From [Leptolyngbya] sp. PCC 7376 (GTDB taxonomy: Bacteria; Cyanobacteriota; Cyanobacteriia; Cyanobacteriales; MRBY01), in contig NC_019683.1 of assembly GCF_000316605.1 (NCBI RefSeq), forward strand, positions 186,001-250,000: 64,000 nucleotides of DNA. Direction: 5' to 3'. The notes under the pieces were generated by a model that had not been told where the DNA came from, made no database searches, and worked only from the letters and a program-made list of their open reading frames with translations. Made by a program: the position numbers and the translations under genes. The number at the start of each line of letters is the position of its first letter. The stretch's first letter is position 1. Positions 55,785 to 64,000 of this stretch are shown piece by piece.

Positions 55785-56807
55785 TCAAAGACCCAGATCA
55801 ACCACCACTCTGCCGCGTATCTTCCCCAAGAACATCTCTTCAGAAGTCTTCAGCACATCTTGGAGAGCAATAACGTTCTGTAAACCTCGCAATTTTTCAA
55901 GCTCTAAATCTGTGGCTAGTCGCTGCCAAGCCTTTTCTCGCAAAGCTTGTGGACACATTACCGAGTCAATCCCCAGTAAATTTACGCCCCGTAAGATGAA
56001 AGGAAAGACAGTGCTCGGCAAATTCGCGCCACCCACCAACCCACAAGCCGTTACACTGCCTCGATATTTCGTTTGTCGCAAGATACTGGCGAGCGTTTCA
56101 CCACCAACCGTATCAACCGCCCCCGCCCAACGTTCAGACTCCAAAGGTTTACTGCTAGGTGTTGCCAGCTCTTTTCTATGAATTAATTCAGTTGCCCCTA
56201 AATGCCTCAGATAATCTCCTTGCTCTTCAACGCGACCCGAAGAAGCGACCACTTCATAACCCAGTTTTTCCAAAACCAGAATTGCAATGGAACCAACACC
56301 ACCTGCTGCACCAGTCACCAACACAGGCCCTTGCTCTGACGAAACACCATGACTTTCGAGCGCCAGTACTGAAAGCATCGCTGTAAAACCCGCAGTTCCG
56401 ATCGCCATACAATCTTTGCGTGAAAGTCCGGTCGGTATTGGTAAAACCCAATCTGTTTTCACTCGACAAAATTCTGCATAACCCCCCGCAACTGTTTCCC
56501 CAACGCCATAGCCTGTTACGAGAACTTCATCACCCACTTGAAAAACATTGTTTGGGTCGGCTTCTGCCACCACTCCAGCCAAATCAATCCCCGGCACAAT
56601 CGGGAATGCTCTTAATACTTTGCCTTTACCAGTGACTGCCAGCGCATCCTTATAGTTAAGACAGGAATGGGTCACTCGAATGAGCAATTCACCATCAGCC
56701 TGATTCGGTAGAGCATCAACATTATTTAATGTCGTAAAAGTTGCAGTGGATTGAGTGCCATCGTCTTGTTTATCGACGATTAATGCAGAAAATGAGTGTT
56801 GCGCCAT
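55785..56807 (-). CDS. YhdH/AcuI-type quinone oxidoreductase (MDR family)
   Basis: A 340-residue zinc-free medium-chain reductase of the YhdH/AcuI group. NYKDALAVTGKGKVLR and FPIVPGIDLAGVV lie in the catalytic domain, and VTGAAGGVGSIAILVLEKLGYEV is the NADPH-binding Rossmann motif (in part). Some members reduce acrylyl-CoA, others quinones. The exact substrate is open. It is divergent from the coiled-coil gene at 57063. Confidence 0.88.
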   Translation of the reverse strand: MAQHSFSALIVDKQDDGTQSTATFTTLNNVDALPNQADGELLIRVTHSCLNYKDALAVTGKGKVLRAFPIVPGIDLAGVVAEADPNNVFQVGDEVLVTGYGVGETVAGGYAEFCRVKTDWVLPIPTGLSRKDCMAIGTAGFTAMLSVLALESHGVSSEQGPVLVTGAAGGVGSIAILVLEKLGYEVVASSGRVEEQGDYLRHLGATELIHRKELATPSSKPLESERWAGAVDTVGGETLASILRQTKYRGSVTACGLVGGANLPSTVFPFILRGVNLLGIDSVMCPQALREKAWQRLATDLELEKLRGLQNVIALQDVLKTSEEMFLGKIRGRVVVDLGL

Positions 56808-57062
56808 AGCTTTCTAATCCACTGGAAACATAAGTTTGTGTGTTATCTAGACGTATTCTATGTCTACCAAACAAAGCTTTTGTCCTGCTGAGTGCAGAAA
56901 TTATTAGAAAACAGGAAAGTCGCCCTAAGCTATTAAGCTATGGCGATCGCCTGTCCAGTGGCCATCGATAAACCCTTGTTAATCCCCAGGATTTTGTTAA
57001 TATCAAGGTCAAGTAATTGATGTCATTCCGCTCACCTATTTATTGCACCCAGAGTTGTCTCC

Positions 57063-57647
57063 ATGTCAGAATCCGCCAATAATCTAGACCAGATCCGTGA
57101 CCTACTTTTCGGTCAGCAACTCGGCACTTATGAAGATCAGTTTCAAGGCTATCAAGATCGCCTAGAGCGGATCGAGACGAGCTTGGGCGACTTTCGGGGA
57201 CAGATGAAACTCCAGCTCAAAGAACTTGAAGGCATGATCTCAAGCGAGCTAGTCGGACTCAATAAAGGACTAGACAATAAACTGAAACATTTCAGTACCG
57301 CCAGCAACAGCGAGCTCACGAAGCTTGAAAAAATGCTGAATGACGATATGTATAGCTTTTTTCAGGAGCTAAATTCTTTTGAGCGTGATTTTGGTCAAAA
57401 ACAAAGTTCTATCCAAGATGAGCTGAGAGATATCCGTCAACACCTCACCGCCCAGTTGAGCGATCTTAAAGATGCTATTTCCAGTGAGTGGAATAATCTC
57501 TATGGTGAAACCAACGATGGCAAGCTAACCAAAGACCAGCTCGGCAAAATGCTCTTTGAATTTTCCTTAAAAACGCGTGACGGAAGTTTCCTCGCAGAGC
57601 TTCCTGAAAGCATGCAAGAACAGATGGAAGCGGAATTAGAATCGTAA
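57063..57647 (+). CDS. Coiled-coil protein A of the GTPase cluster
   Basis: A 194-residue soluble protein starting with the motif NLDQIRDLLFGQQLGTYEDQ, then a predicted long coiled coil (about 25-150, many heptads with Leu and Ile) and a C-terminal segment ending LTKDQLGKMLFEFSLKTRDG. The motif and C-terminus recur in the paralogue at 62133-62771. I know no function; a scaffold linking the GTPase and kinase is possible. It begins the cluster and is followed by the OmpA-like gene after 149 bp. Confidence 0.75.
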   Translation: MSESANNLDQIRDLLFGQQLGTYEDQFQGYQDRLERIETSLGDFRGQMKLQLKELEGMISSELVGLNKGLDNKLKHFSTASNSELTKLEKMLNDDMYSFFQELNSFERDFGQKQSSIQDELRDIRQHLTAQLSDLKDAISSEWNNLYGETNDGKLTKDQLGKMLFEFSLKTRDGSFLAELPESMQEQMEAELES

Positions 57648-57796
57648 AAAATTGATTGGCTAAAATGGGCAGATGGGTATATTCGATCTAACAAGTCTAA
57701 AGAGTTACCAAAGTTCCCCGATAACGGCCTTGTTCGATGGGATAACTATTTTCTAGATATCCCTTGACTACTCTATCCTGGTTTTCTTGGTTGCCA

Positions 57797-59851
57797 ATGG
57801 AACAGAATTCTGAGGGTCTTCACCCCGCTAAACGTCCAGAATCCAACGGCGATCGCCCTGTTGCCAACCCAACAGATGCCAGCAATCCGTCGCAAGCTGT
57901 GGCAGCCAATATCGTGTCTTCCAACGACCCTCAACAACAAAACCCACCTGACGAAAATGTATTACAAGAACTCCTCGCAAATCTTGTTTTTACGAGTAGT
58001 CAACACCCAGACTTTACGCCTCTAGAGCAAAAAATAAAGCAGATCGAGCATCAGTTATATGACCCAGAAGAGGTGATCAAGCTGCTCATGCCGATTATCT
58101 CCGAGTTGCTCAACCGTAAGGTGATGGAGTCGAAAGATAGTATCGTGCGGGCGATCGTCCCCATTATTGATGAAGTGATCGTCGAGAAAACAGGCGAAGA
58201 TAAAGTCGCGATGATTCGGGCGATCGCCAACCTCATCCCTGGCGCGATCGATCAACAAGTTCGGAGCAATTCCGACGATCTTGTCGAAGCCCTAGCACCA
58301 GCAATGGGAGAAATTATTAAACAACAAATCCGCATTGAACGGGATGCCATGGTTGATGCCCTTTATCCAGTCATCGGCAGCACGATCTCGAAGTACATGC
58401 AGGAAGTGGTGCAGGAAATCAATTCGCGCGTAGAAAGTACCCTCACTCCAGCAGGAATTCGCCGCAAAGTCCAAGCCAAAATACAAGGGGTTTCTGAAGC
58501 GGAACTGATTTTTCAAGAGTCGATGCCTTTTCAGATCCAAGCCATTTTTCTGATCCATAAACAGTCAGGCTTAATTATTGCCTCCGCGAAACAGGAAAAA
58601 GAGGCAGACAAGCAAGAGTCTTCCCTTGAAGGAGATTTAATGGCGGGCATGTTAACAGCGATGCGGAGCTTTGCATCGGAATGCGCTATTGAGCCAGGCA
58701 ATACGTCGGAACTCAAGGAAATTGAATATGAAAGCTTTCAGATTTTGATGGAAGTCGCTGGTTATTGCTATATGGCGACAGTGATTAAAGGAAATATTGA
58801 GCAGGCTTATATTGAGAATATGCGGCAATCCCTCGCTAACATTATTCTGAACTATGACCGTGATCAAAGCATCCATTACTATTCAGGCGATCCAAGTTCT
58901 GTGGATGATGCGGTCCAGGAAGAACTAGATAATTTAATCCTCTATGCCCCAAAAACAGACAAAGTCGGTAAAAAAGGATGGCCAATTGCCCTCTTACTCC
59001 TAATCTTTATCCCGCTTTTAGCATGGGGAGGCTGGCGCACTTGGCAGGACAAACAACTGAAAGCTTTGGCTGCCATCGAATCGAAAATAGATTTAGAGCT
59101 AGATGTGGATCCACAATTGGCAGTATATCCAGTCGAGTCAGTAGCTCAAAAAGTGAAAGGCGATCGCCAGATTATATTGTCAGGAAAAGTGCCGTCAGCC
59201 CGCCTGAAGGAAAAAGCTAAAGCTATCACCGATAAACAACTGACATTATTAGCCGAACCGAGCGAATGGCAAGTCATTAATGAAATTATCACTGTTGAAG
59301 TTGAGCCAGCGACAGAAGTAACGATCGCCGAGGTTGTGCGCTTGACTGATGTCTTCAATCAAAATGAAAACACGATTATCACTACCGAATATAGCGATCG
59401 CCAGGTCACAGTAAGTGGACATCTCCGTACGGAGGTGCAATTACAACAAATCGCGGATGGTTTCAGTCAAATTCCGGGAGTAGACAATGTCCTGATTGCC
59501 TCAACTGCGAAAGCTTTCCCCATCGATCAACGCTTATATTTCGGCACAAATGCGAAAGCAATCAACCCCAAAGATGCCCAAGAAAAATTGCCCTCCATTC
59601 AGGAATTTTTACAGCAATATCCCGATATGAAGCTCCGAATTATTGGCCATATTCACCCCAGCGAAACAGAGCAAAAGGCTTCCCTCGCTGAACAACGGGC
59701 GATCGCCGTCCGCGATAGTCTACTCGGACTGGGTATTGCCGAAGCAAGATTAGAAATTGTGGCAGCACCTTCTGCCCCGCCAAATCTTACCCAAGCCGAT
59801 GATTCATGGCTAAGCCGCTGTGTACGTTTTGAACGTATCATGGAGCAATAG
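57797..59851 (+). CDS. Membrane protein with longin/roadblock-like region and C-terminal OmpA-like domain
   Basis: From ATG 57797 the product has 684 residues (an upstream TTG at 57764 gives an unlikely extension). A charged low-complexity N-terminus precedes repeated helices (LLMPIISELLN, IVPIIDEVIV, LIPGAIDQQV), then a region (about 235-360) like a longin or roadblock fold (IQAIFLIHKQSGLIIASAK), one membrane helix near 394-414, a BON-like part (DRQIILSGKVPSARLKEKAK) and a C-terminal OmpA-like domain. The usual GHTD of OmpA is GHIH here, while EQRAIAVRDSL is kept. The GTPase gene follows by 15 bp. Confidence 0.75.
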   Translation: MEQNSEGLHPAKRPESNGDRPVANPTDASNPSQAVAANIVSSNDPQQQNPPDENVLQELLANLVFTSSQHPDFTPLEQKIKQIEHQLYDPEEVIKLLMPIISELLNRKVMESKDSIVRAIVPIIDEVIVEKTGEDKVAMIRAIANLIPGAIDQQVRSNSDDLVEALAPAMGEIIKQQIRIERDAMVDALYPVIGSTISKYMQEVVQEINSRVESTLTPAGIRRKVQAKIQGVSEAELIFQESMPFQIQAIFLIHKQSGLIIASAKQEKEADKQESSLEGDLMAGMLTAMRSFASECAIEPGNTSELKEIEYESFQILMEVAGYCYMATVIKGNIEQAYIENMRQSLANIILNYDRDQSIHYYSGDPSSVDDAVQEELDNLILYAPKTDKVGKKGWPIALLLLIFIPLLAWGGWRTWQDKQLKALAAIESKIDLELDVDPQLAVYPVESVAQKVKGDRQIILSGKVPSARLKEKAKAITDKQLTLLAEPSEWQVINEIITVEVEPATEVTIAEVVRLTDVFNQNENTIITTEYSDRQVTVSGHLRTEVQLQQIADGFSQIPGVDNVLIASTAKAFPIDQRLYFGTNAKAINPKDAQEKLPSIQEFLQQYPDMKLRIIGHIHPSETEQKASLAEQRAIAVRDSLLGLGIAEARLEIVAAPSAPPNLTQADDSWLSRCVRFERIMEQ

Positions 59852-59866
59852 GTAAAAAGTTAAAGC

Positions 59867-60385
59867 ATGGCAACGATCAAGAAAAAAATTTGTATGCTAG
59901 GGGATTTCGGCGTTGGCAAAACAAGCCTTATCCGTCGCTTTGTCGAAGGCTCTTTTACTGATGAATACCTCTCGACAGTAGGCGTAAAAATTTCCAGAAA
60001 AACGATTGATACTCCCGACTTGCCCAAAGGTATCGATCTTTTAATTTGGGATATTGAAGGACAAACAAAATTCAAAGCTGTTGCCCCCTCCTATCTCCAA
60101 GGTGCTGCTGCTGTAATTATTGTTGGTGATGTGACCCGCCCTGAAACCATTCAGCATTTTCAGGAGCACATCGAGCTGTTTTACAATGCTAGTCCAGCCG
60201 GAAAAGTGATTTTGGCGCTCAATAAGACAGACTTAATTGAAGCAGAAGTGAGCCAGAAATTAGAGCAGTTTTTGTTAGGGGCGATCAGCAATGTATTGGC
60301 GGTATACCAAACTTCTGCGAAAACCTCGAAAAATGTTGATTTAATTTTTGAAAGATTGGCTAAAGAGCTGATAATGTCATCGTAA
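59867..60385 (+). CDS. Ras-like small GTPase
   Basis: A 172-residue Ras/Rab-type GTPase: G1 GDFGVGKTS (12-20), switch I Thr37 in STVGV, G3 DIEGQ (62-66, with catalytic-type Gln66), G4 NKTD (119-122) and G5 TSAK (149-152). The set is complete, so it should cycle between GTP and GDP. No lipidation motif is visible. It lies 15 bp after the longin/OmpA-like gene and 33 bp before a histidine kinase, so it is likely to be regulated by or signal to them. It is one of the few Ras-like GTPases in bacteria with the catalytic Gln. Confidence 0.88.
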   Translation: MATIKKKICMLGDFGVGKTSLIRRFVEGSFTDEYLSTVGVKISRKTIDTPDLPKGIDLLIWDIEGQTKFKAVAPSYLQGAAAVIIVGDVTRPETIQHFQEHIELFYNASPAGKVILALNKTDLIEAEVSQKLEQFLLGAISNVLAVYQTSAKTSKNVDLIFERLAKELIMSS

Positions 60386-60418
60386 AACCGCTTTAGGGTT
60401 TAAAAACACCCTGCGACC

Positions 60419-61918
60419 ATGAGCCTATTGCCCGAAAAATTTATAATGCCGCCCCATGTGGGCTACCTGCTCTTGGGTCGCGCACTAAAAGTTGTCGAAT
60501 TTTCCGAACATCTTGCTGCATTTGCTGTTGACCCAGCGCTATTACAGTATGGCCAATCGGCCTGTGATGCCTTTCCCGAGCTCATCGGGGTGGAAGATAT
60601 CCTAGAGCAGATTCGTAGCGGTCAAATCCGTGAGTATGAGCTGCGGGGTGTTGCACGGGATGACGTGTACTTTAATCTCTATGCTCACCGTACAGATCAT
60701 TATTTAGTGTTGCTCTTTGAAGACATCACCGAGATGATGACGCTCAAGCAATCCCTCGTTCAACGGGCCAATGAAGCAGGGTTGCTCCTCGATGCCCTCA
60801 AGAACTCAAAAGACTATCTCGATAAAGTAATGCTATCGATGGGTGATGCCCTACTCATTACTGATCAACAGGGTTTGATTTTGACGGTTAATCAAGCAAC
60901 GGTTGAAATGTTCGGGTATGAAGAGGCAGAACTGCATGGTCAATCCTTAGCCAATCTACTGCCTGCAAACCTTTGGCTAGAGCAGTTTGCACCTAAGGCG
61001 ATCGCCGCCCACCAGGACAGCATCAAAAATGTCGAGGTCGATTGTTTAACAAAAAGTCGCGAACCTCTCACCGTCGAATTTAACTGCTCTAAAGTTCTCA
61101 CGGATCTAGATCAAACAGAATCTTTCGTTTATATCGGTCGTAATATCACTGCTCGCAAAAAAGCAGAACTCGAAGAACAAAAGGCGATCGCCAAAGAACG
61201 GGAATTAGTCGAATTGCGCTCCCGGTTTCTCTCCACGGCTTCCCATGAATTCCGCAATCCTATTGGCAGTATTTTGATGTGTGCAGAGATCCTGCAAAAT
61301 GAGGACGCTCAGCTGACGACAGAAGAAATGGATATGTATATTGGGTTTATTCAGCAAGCTGGCAAAAACCTCCAAGAAGTGGTTGAAGATGTGTTGATGA
61401 TTAGTAAGGCAGAGGCAGGGAAAGTCGAGTTCCAGCCAGCTGACATCAATCTCCCACGCTTCTGTGACACTCTCATCCAGCAAATTCACTTATCGATGAA
61501 TGAAGAGCGGATTCAGGCAACTTACGAGACTGATATTGAAACCGTCAGTATGGACGGCAAACTCCTCCAACATATCTTGCAAAATCTCTTAAGCAATGCT
61601 TTGAAATACTCCCCCGGCGATCGCCCCGTTGATTTTACCGTCCAAGAAACAGAACAGAGCGGCTATCTCCAATTTACAATTCGCGACCATGGCATCGGCA
61701 TTCCACAAGCAGATCTCAACCACGTCTTTGACTCCTTTCACCGTGCCACAAATGTTGGCAGTATCCCCGGTACCGGACTCGGTATGGCGATCACCTACGA
61801 ATATACTCAGTTGCACCAAGGCACCATCACGATCAATAGCGAAGAAGGTCAAGGCACGGAAGTACAAGTAATCTTGCCAGATATGCAAAGGATTCAAAGC
61901 TCACCAACAGCGAAATAA
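60419..61918 (+). CDS. PAS-domain sensor histidine kinase of the GTPase cluster
   Basis: A 499-residue kinase without a membrane segment. Residues about 15-110 form a PAS-like domain, followed by a helix, a second PAS domain (about 135-250, DALLITDQQGLILTVNQATVEMFGYEE in part), HisKA with His276 in SHEFRNPIGS, and HATPase with NLLSNALKYSP (N box), DHGIGIP (G1) and GTGLGMAI (G2). It should autophosphorylate; no partner response regulator is in the window. The N-terminal domain is shared with the kinase at 62945. Confidence 0.88.
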   Translation: MSLLPEKFIMPPHVGYLLLGRALKVVEFSEHLAAFAVDPALLQYGQSACDAFPELIGVEDILEQIRSGQIREYELRGVARDDVYFNLYAHRTDHYLVLLFEDITEMMTLKQSLVQRANEAGLLLDALKNSKDYLDKVMLSMGDALLITDQQGLILTVNQATVEMFGYEEAELHGQSLANLLPANLWLEQFAPKAIAAHQDSIKNVEVDCLTKSREPLTVEFNCSKVLTDLDQTESFVYIGRNITARKKAELEEQKAIAKERELVELRSRFLSTASHEFRNPIGSILMCAEILQNEDAQLTTEEMDMYIGFIQQAGKNLQEVVEDVLMISKAEAGKVEFQPADINLPRFCDTLIQQIHLSMNEERIQATYETDIETVSMDGKLLQHILQNLLSNALKYSPGDRPVDFTVQETEQSGYLQFTIRDHGIGIPQADLNHVFDSFHRATNVGSIPGTGLGMAITYEYTQLHQGTITINSEEGQGTEVQVILPDMQRIQSSPTAK

Positions 61919-62132
61919 ACACGCGTTCAACAGCCAAATTTCCGATTTCAATCCAACAAATTTCGAAAACTCACTGTGATTTTGTCGGATTACTCACGCT
62001 ATAGACTGTAAACCCCTAAAGCAAAAGATGTACTATTAGACCGAATCAAATGCTGTGAGAAACAGAAAACTAGGTTAAAATCCTTACATCTCATCTTCCA
62101 ATTATTTCCCGTCATCCCCTTCGTAGCACACC

Positions 62133-62771
62133 ATGTCAGACAGTACTCCAGATCTAACACGCGATCGCCTCGGCAACATTGACCAGATCCGAGATGTTCT
62201 CTTTGGTCAGAAAGCCCGCGAATATGAACAGCAGTTCACCAGCTACGAACAACGCCTTGATAAAGTTGAAGCAGAATTAATGGAGCTGCAAACCGACACC
62301 AGCGATCGCCTCCGTCAACTCCAAGAGACATTCTCAACAGAACTCAGCACAACCCTCGATTCCCTTGAGAAAAAGCTAAAATACCTCAGCCTCACAACCC
62401 ACGAAACCACAAGTAATCTCGAACAGCAGCTCAAAAATAGTAACGTTAAAAATGAAGCAGAACTAGATAATCTCAACCAGTCTGTTGTTGACAAAAACGG
62501 TCTCCTCCGCGAACAGCTCACCGAAACAAGAGAGCAATTTGATGCAGACCTCAACGTACTGAAAGAACAACTCTTTACAGAGCTTGATAAAGGTTTCACC
62601 TACCTCAGAGAATCCAAAGTTTCCCGTGCAGTTCTCGCCGAAGTTCTCTTCGAAATGTGTATTAAGGTCAAAGGCAGCGATGTCTTTCCTAACCTCACTG
62701 AGGAAGGAGAAAGCCCTGTTAAATCGAGTTTCTTATTACCTGACGAACAACCCGAAGAACAGGATTCATAA
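62133..62771 (+). CDS. Coiled-coil protein B, paralogue of the 57063 gene
   Basis: A 212-residue soluble protein with NIDQIRDVLFGQKAREYEQQ at the start, a long coiled coil in the middle and a short acidic tail (PDEQPEEQDS). It keeps the DQIRDxLFGQ motif and the VLAEVLFEMCIKVKG-type C-terminal segment of protein A. It follows the kinase gene after 214 bp and precedes a second kinase, duplicating the A-kinase pattern. Confidence 0.75.
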   Translation: MSDSTPDLTRDRLGNIDQIRDVLFGQKAREYEQQFTSYEQRLDKVEAELMELQTDTSDRLRQLQETFSTELSTTLDSLEKKLKYLSLTTHETTSNLEQQLKNSNVKNEAELDNLNQSVVDKNGLLREQLTETREQFDADLNVLKEQLFTELDKGFTYLRESKVSRAVLAEVLFEMCIKVKGSDVFPNLTEEGESPVKSSFLLPDEQPEEQDS

Positions 62772-62944
62772 ACTCCTTTGTGCTAATGGTCTAATTTCAT
62801 TCCCGTTGGATCTACGAGTTAGCCCGATGGTTCCTAATATTATCAATCAAGTTAGTGAGTAGCCTCTCAACATATCGCTTGAACATTACATAATTTGGGG
62901 AATTGCATCAAACTTCATCGATAGTTGTAGGGTTTCGATCCGTA

Positions 62945-64000
62945 ATGCCCCAAATTGATTTCTCACTTATTATTCCAAAGCACCTGCACTACATCGTTCT
63001 TGATCAGGAGTTAAGCGTTGTTGTGTCATCAGCTAAGGCATCTTCGTACGTCGATGATGCGACAGCTTTAGCAGTAGGTGCAGATATTTGTGATAGTTTC
63101 CCAGAGCTTTATGGCCTAGAAGATATTTTTGCGGAAATTCTCGCTGGGACACAAGAGCAATTTGAGGTGAAGGCAATTAATCGTCAGGTTGCTGATAAAC
63201 AAGTCTATCTTGACCTTTATTTTCGGGCCTATCCAACGCTCAAAGACACTTATTCTCCCCAGCTATTAATGTTTCTAGAGGATGTCACTGACAAGATGAC
63301 TCTAGAACAGACATTGGTGCAGAGCAATAATGAGACCAGTTTGCTGGTGACCGCTCTTGAAAATGCGCGGCAATATGCAGACACCATTATTGAATCGATT
63401 GCTGAGGCGTTAATTGTCACTGACCCAAGCGGCAAAATTTTACGGATTAATTCGGTCACAACCGAAATTTTAGAGTACTCATCAGAAGAACTATTAGGGC
63501 GATCGCTCTTTGATGTTTTAAAAACACCTGAAGCACAACTTTTACGGTACGAAGCACTAAGCTTTTTTGAACAACAGACTCAAGGACGAAGTCCTCGGGT
63601 TGAGGTCAACTGTCTGCGAAAGCGTGGCAGACCAATTATTCTGGCCTTTTCTTGTTCACGGCTAGATCTCGCCAATGATCAACTAGAAATTATTTATGTT
63701 GCCCGGGATGTGACGCGCGATCGCCTCGACCAGAAACGGTTAGCGGCCCAATATATGATTGCCCGTGCCTTATCTGAGGTGGCATCTATTGAGAAAGTGA
63801 TAAAAGATGTCCTCACCATCATTTGCAATCAACTGCAATTTGATGTGGGCGAACTCTGGCAACCTGTCTCTCTGAGTGAGATTGATGCGAGCAATTATCC
63901 GGCCATCCAGTCCTATCCCACGAGTCCCATTTACCTCCAACGCATCCATCAAGTCGCCCTTGCCAATTTTGATAATAAGCAAGTTGGCTTTGTTGATGTC
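62945..64000 (+). CDS. PAS sensor kinase of the GTPase cluster, cut by the window end
   Basis: From ATG 62945 the frame is open to the last base (352 codons, no stop). The N-terminal region (SVVVSSAKASS, CDSFPELYGLEDIFAEI) matches that of the 60419 kinase, and a PAS domain follows (ALIVTDPSGKILRINSV in part). A GAF-like domain seems to begin near residue 280 (MIARALSEVASIEKVIKDVL in part). The kinase core is expected beyond the window. The paralogy with the first kinase, and the paralogous coiled-coil genes before each, point to a duplicated module. Confidence 0.8.
   Translation, partial: MPQIDFSLIIPKHLHYIVLDQELSVVVSSAKASSYVDDATALAVGADICDSFPELYGLEDIFAEILAGTQEQFEVKAINRQVADKQVYLDLYFRAYPTLKDTYSPQLLMFLEDVTDKMTLEQTLVQSNNETSLLVTALENARQYADTIIESIAEALIVTDPSGKILRINSVTTEILEYSSEELLGRSLFDVLKTPEAQLLRYEALSFFEQQTQGRSPRVEVNCLRKRGRPIILAFSCSRLDLANDQLEIIYVARDVTRDRLDQKRLAAQYMIARALSEVASIEKVIKDVLTIICNQLQFDVGELWQPVSLSEIDASNYPAIQSYPTSPIYLQRIHQVALANFDNKQVGFVDV

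Overview
The window is a cyanobacterial chromosome segment. It carries form IB Rubisco with RbcX, a beta-carboxysome operon, CO2-uptake NDH-1 subunits, two bicarbonate transporters, a zeta-carotene desaturase and a high-light-inducible protein. The octamer GCGATCGC (HIP1) recurs throughout, inside genes and between them. The unbroken order ccmK2-K1-L-M-N-rbcL-X-S and the four-repeat CcmM suggest a Synechococcus PCC 7002-like or related filamentous beta-cyanobacterium; the species call is inference.

Layout. 0-6.3 kb: sufS, an anchored protein of unknown function, a repeat-containing M15-type peptidase and speA. 6.3-21.1 kb: a carbon-concentrating 'superlocus'. On the minus strand lies ndhF4-ndhD4-cupB plus a bestrophin-like channel gene. 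On the plus strand lie bicA, then ccmK2-ccmK1-ccmL-ccmM-ccmN-rbcL-rbcX-rbcS, closed by a strong terminator. Hairpins sit at the ccmL/ccmM and ccmM/ccmN junctions; the second looks like an intrinsic terminator. 21.2-27.0 kb: a DHH-CBS-nucleotidyltransferase fusion, zds and a DnaJ-WD40 protein. 27.05-28.9 kb: an IS1-family element with an 8-bp target duplication, into which an IS630-family element has inserted exactly at the transposase start codon. 28.9-46.4 kb: mixed housekeeping and accessory genes, including an SLC13 transporter with a small partner, two Uma2 proteins, a NACHT NTPase, a LysR/pirin pair, a tandem CDGSH protein, an FHA-GAF-cyclase, an MscS-DEP fusion and recQ. 45.7-49.6 kb: a TetR regulator facing a devBCA-type exporter across palindromic operators. 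50.6-55.1 kb: gene-poor DNA holding sbtA-sbtB, two small membrane protein genes and several hairpins. 55.1-56.8 kb: hli with a small basic partner, and an acuI/yhdH-type reductase.

57.06-64.0 kb (runs off the end): the most unusual cluster. It encodes a coiled-coil protein, a membrane protein with a predicted cytoplasmic longin/roadblock-like region and a C-terminal OmpA-like domain, a Ras-like small GTPase and a PAS histidine kinase. A second coiled-coil paralogue and a second PAS kinase paralogue follow. This looks like a GTPase-linked envelope sensing or polarity module whose function I cannot name.

How the genes work together: NDH-1MS' (CupB, NdhD4, NdhF4) hydrates CO2 to bicarbonate, BicA and SbtA import bicarbonate, SbtB regulates SbtA, and the carboxysome shell (CcmK, CcmL) with its CcmM/CcmN core packages Rubisco assembled with RbcX.
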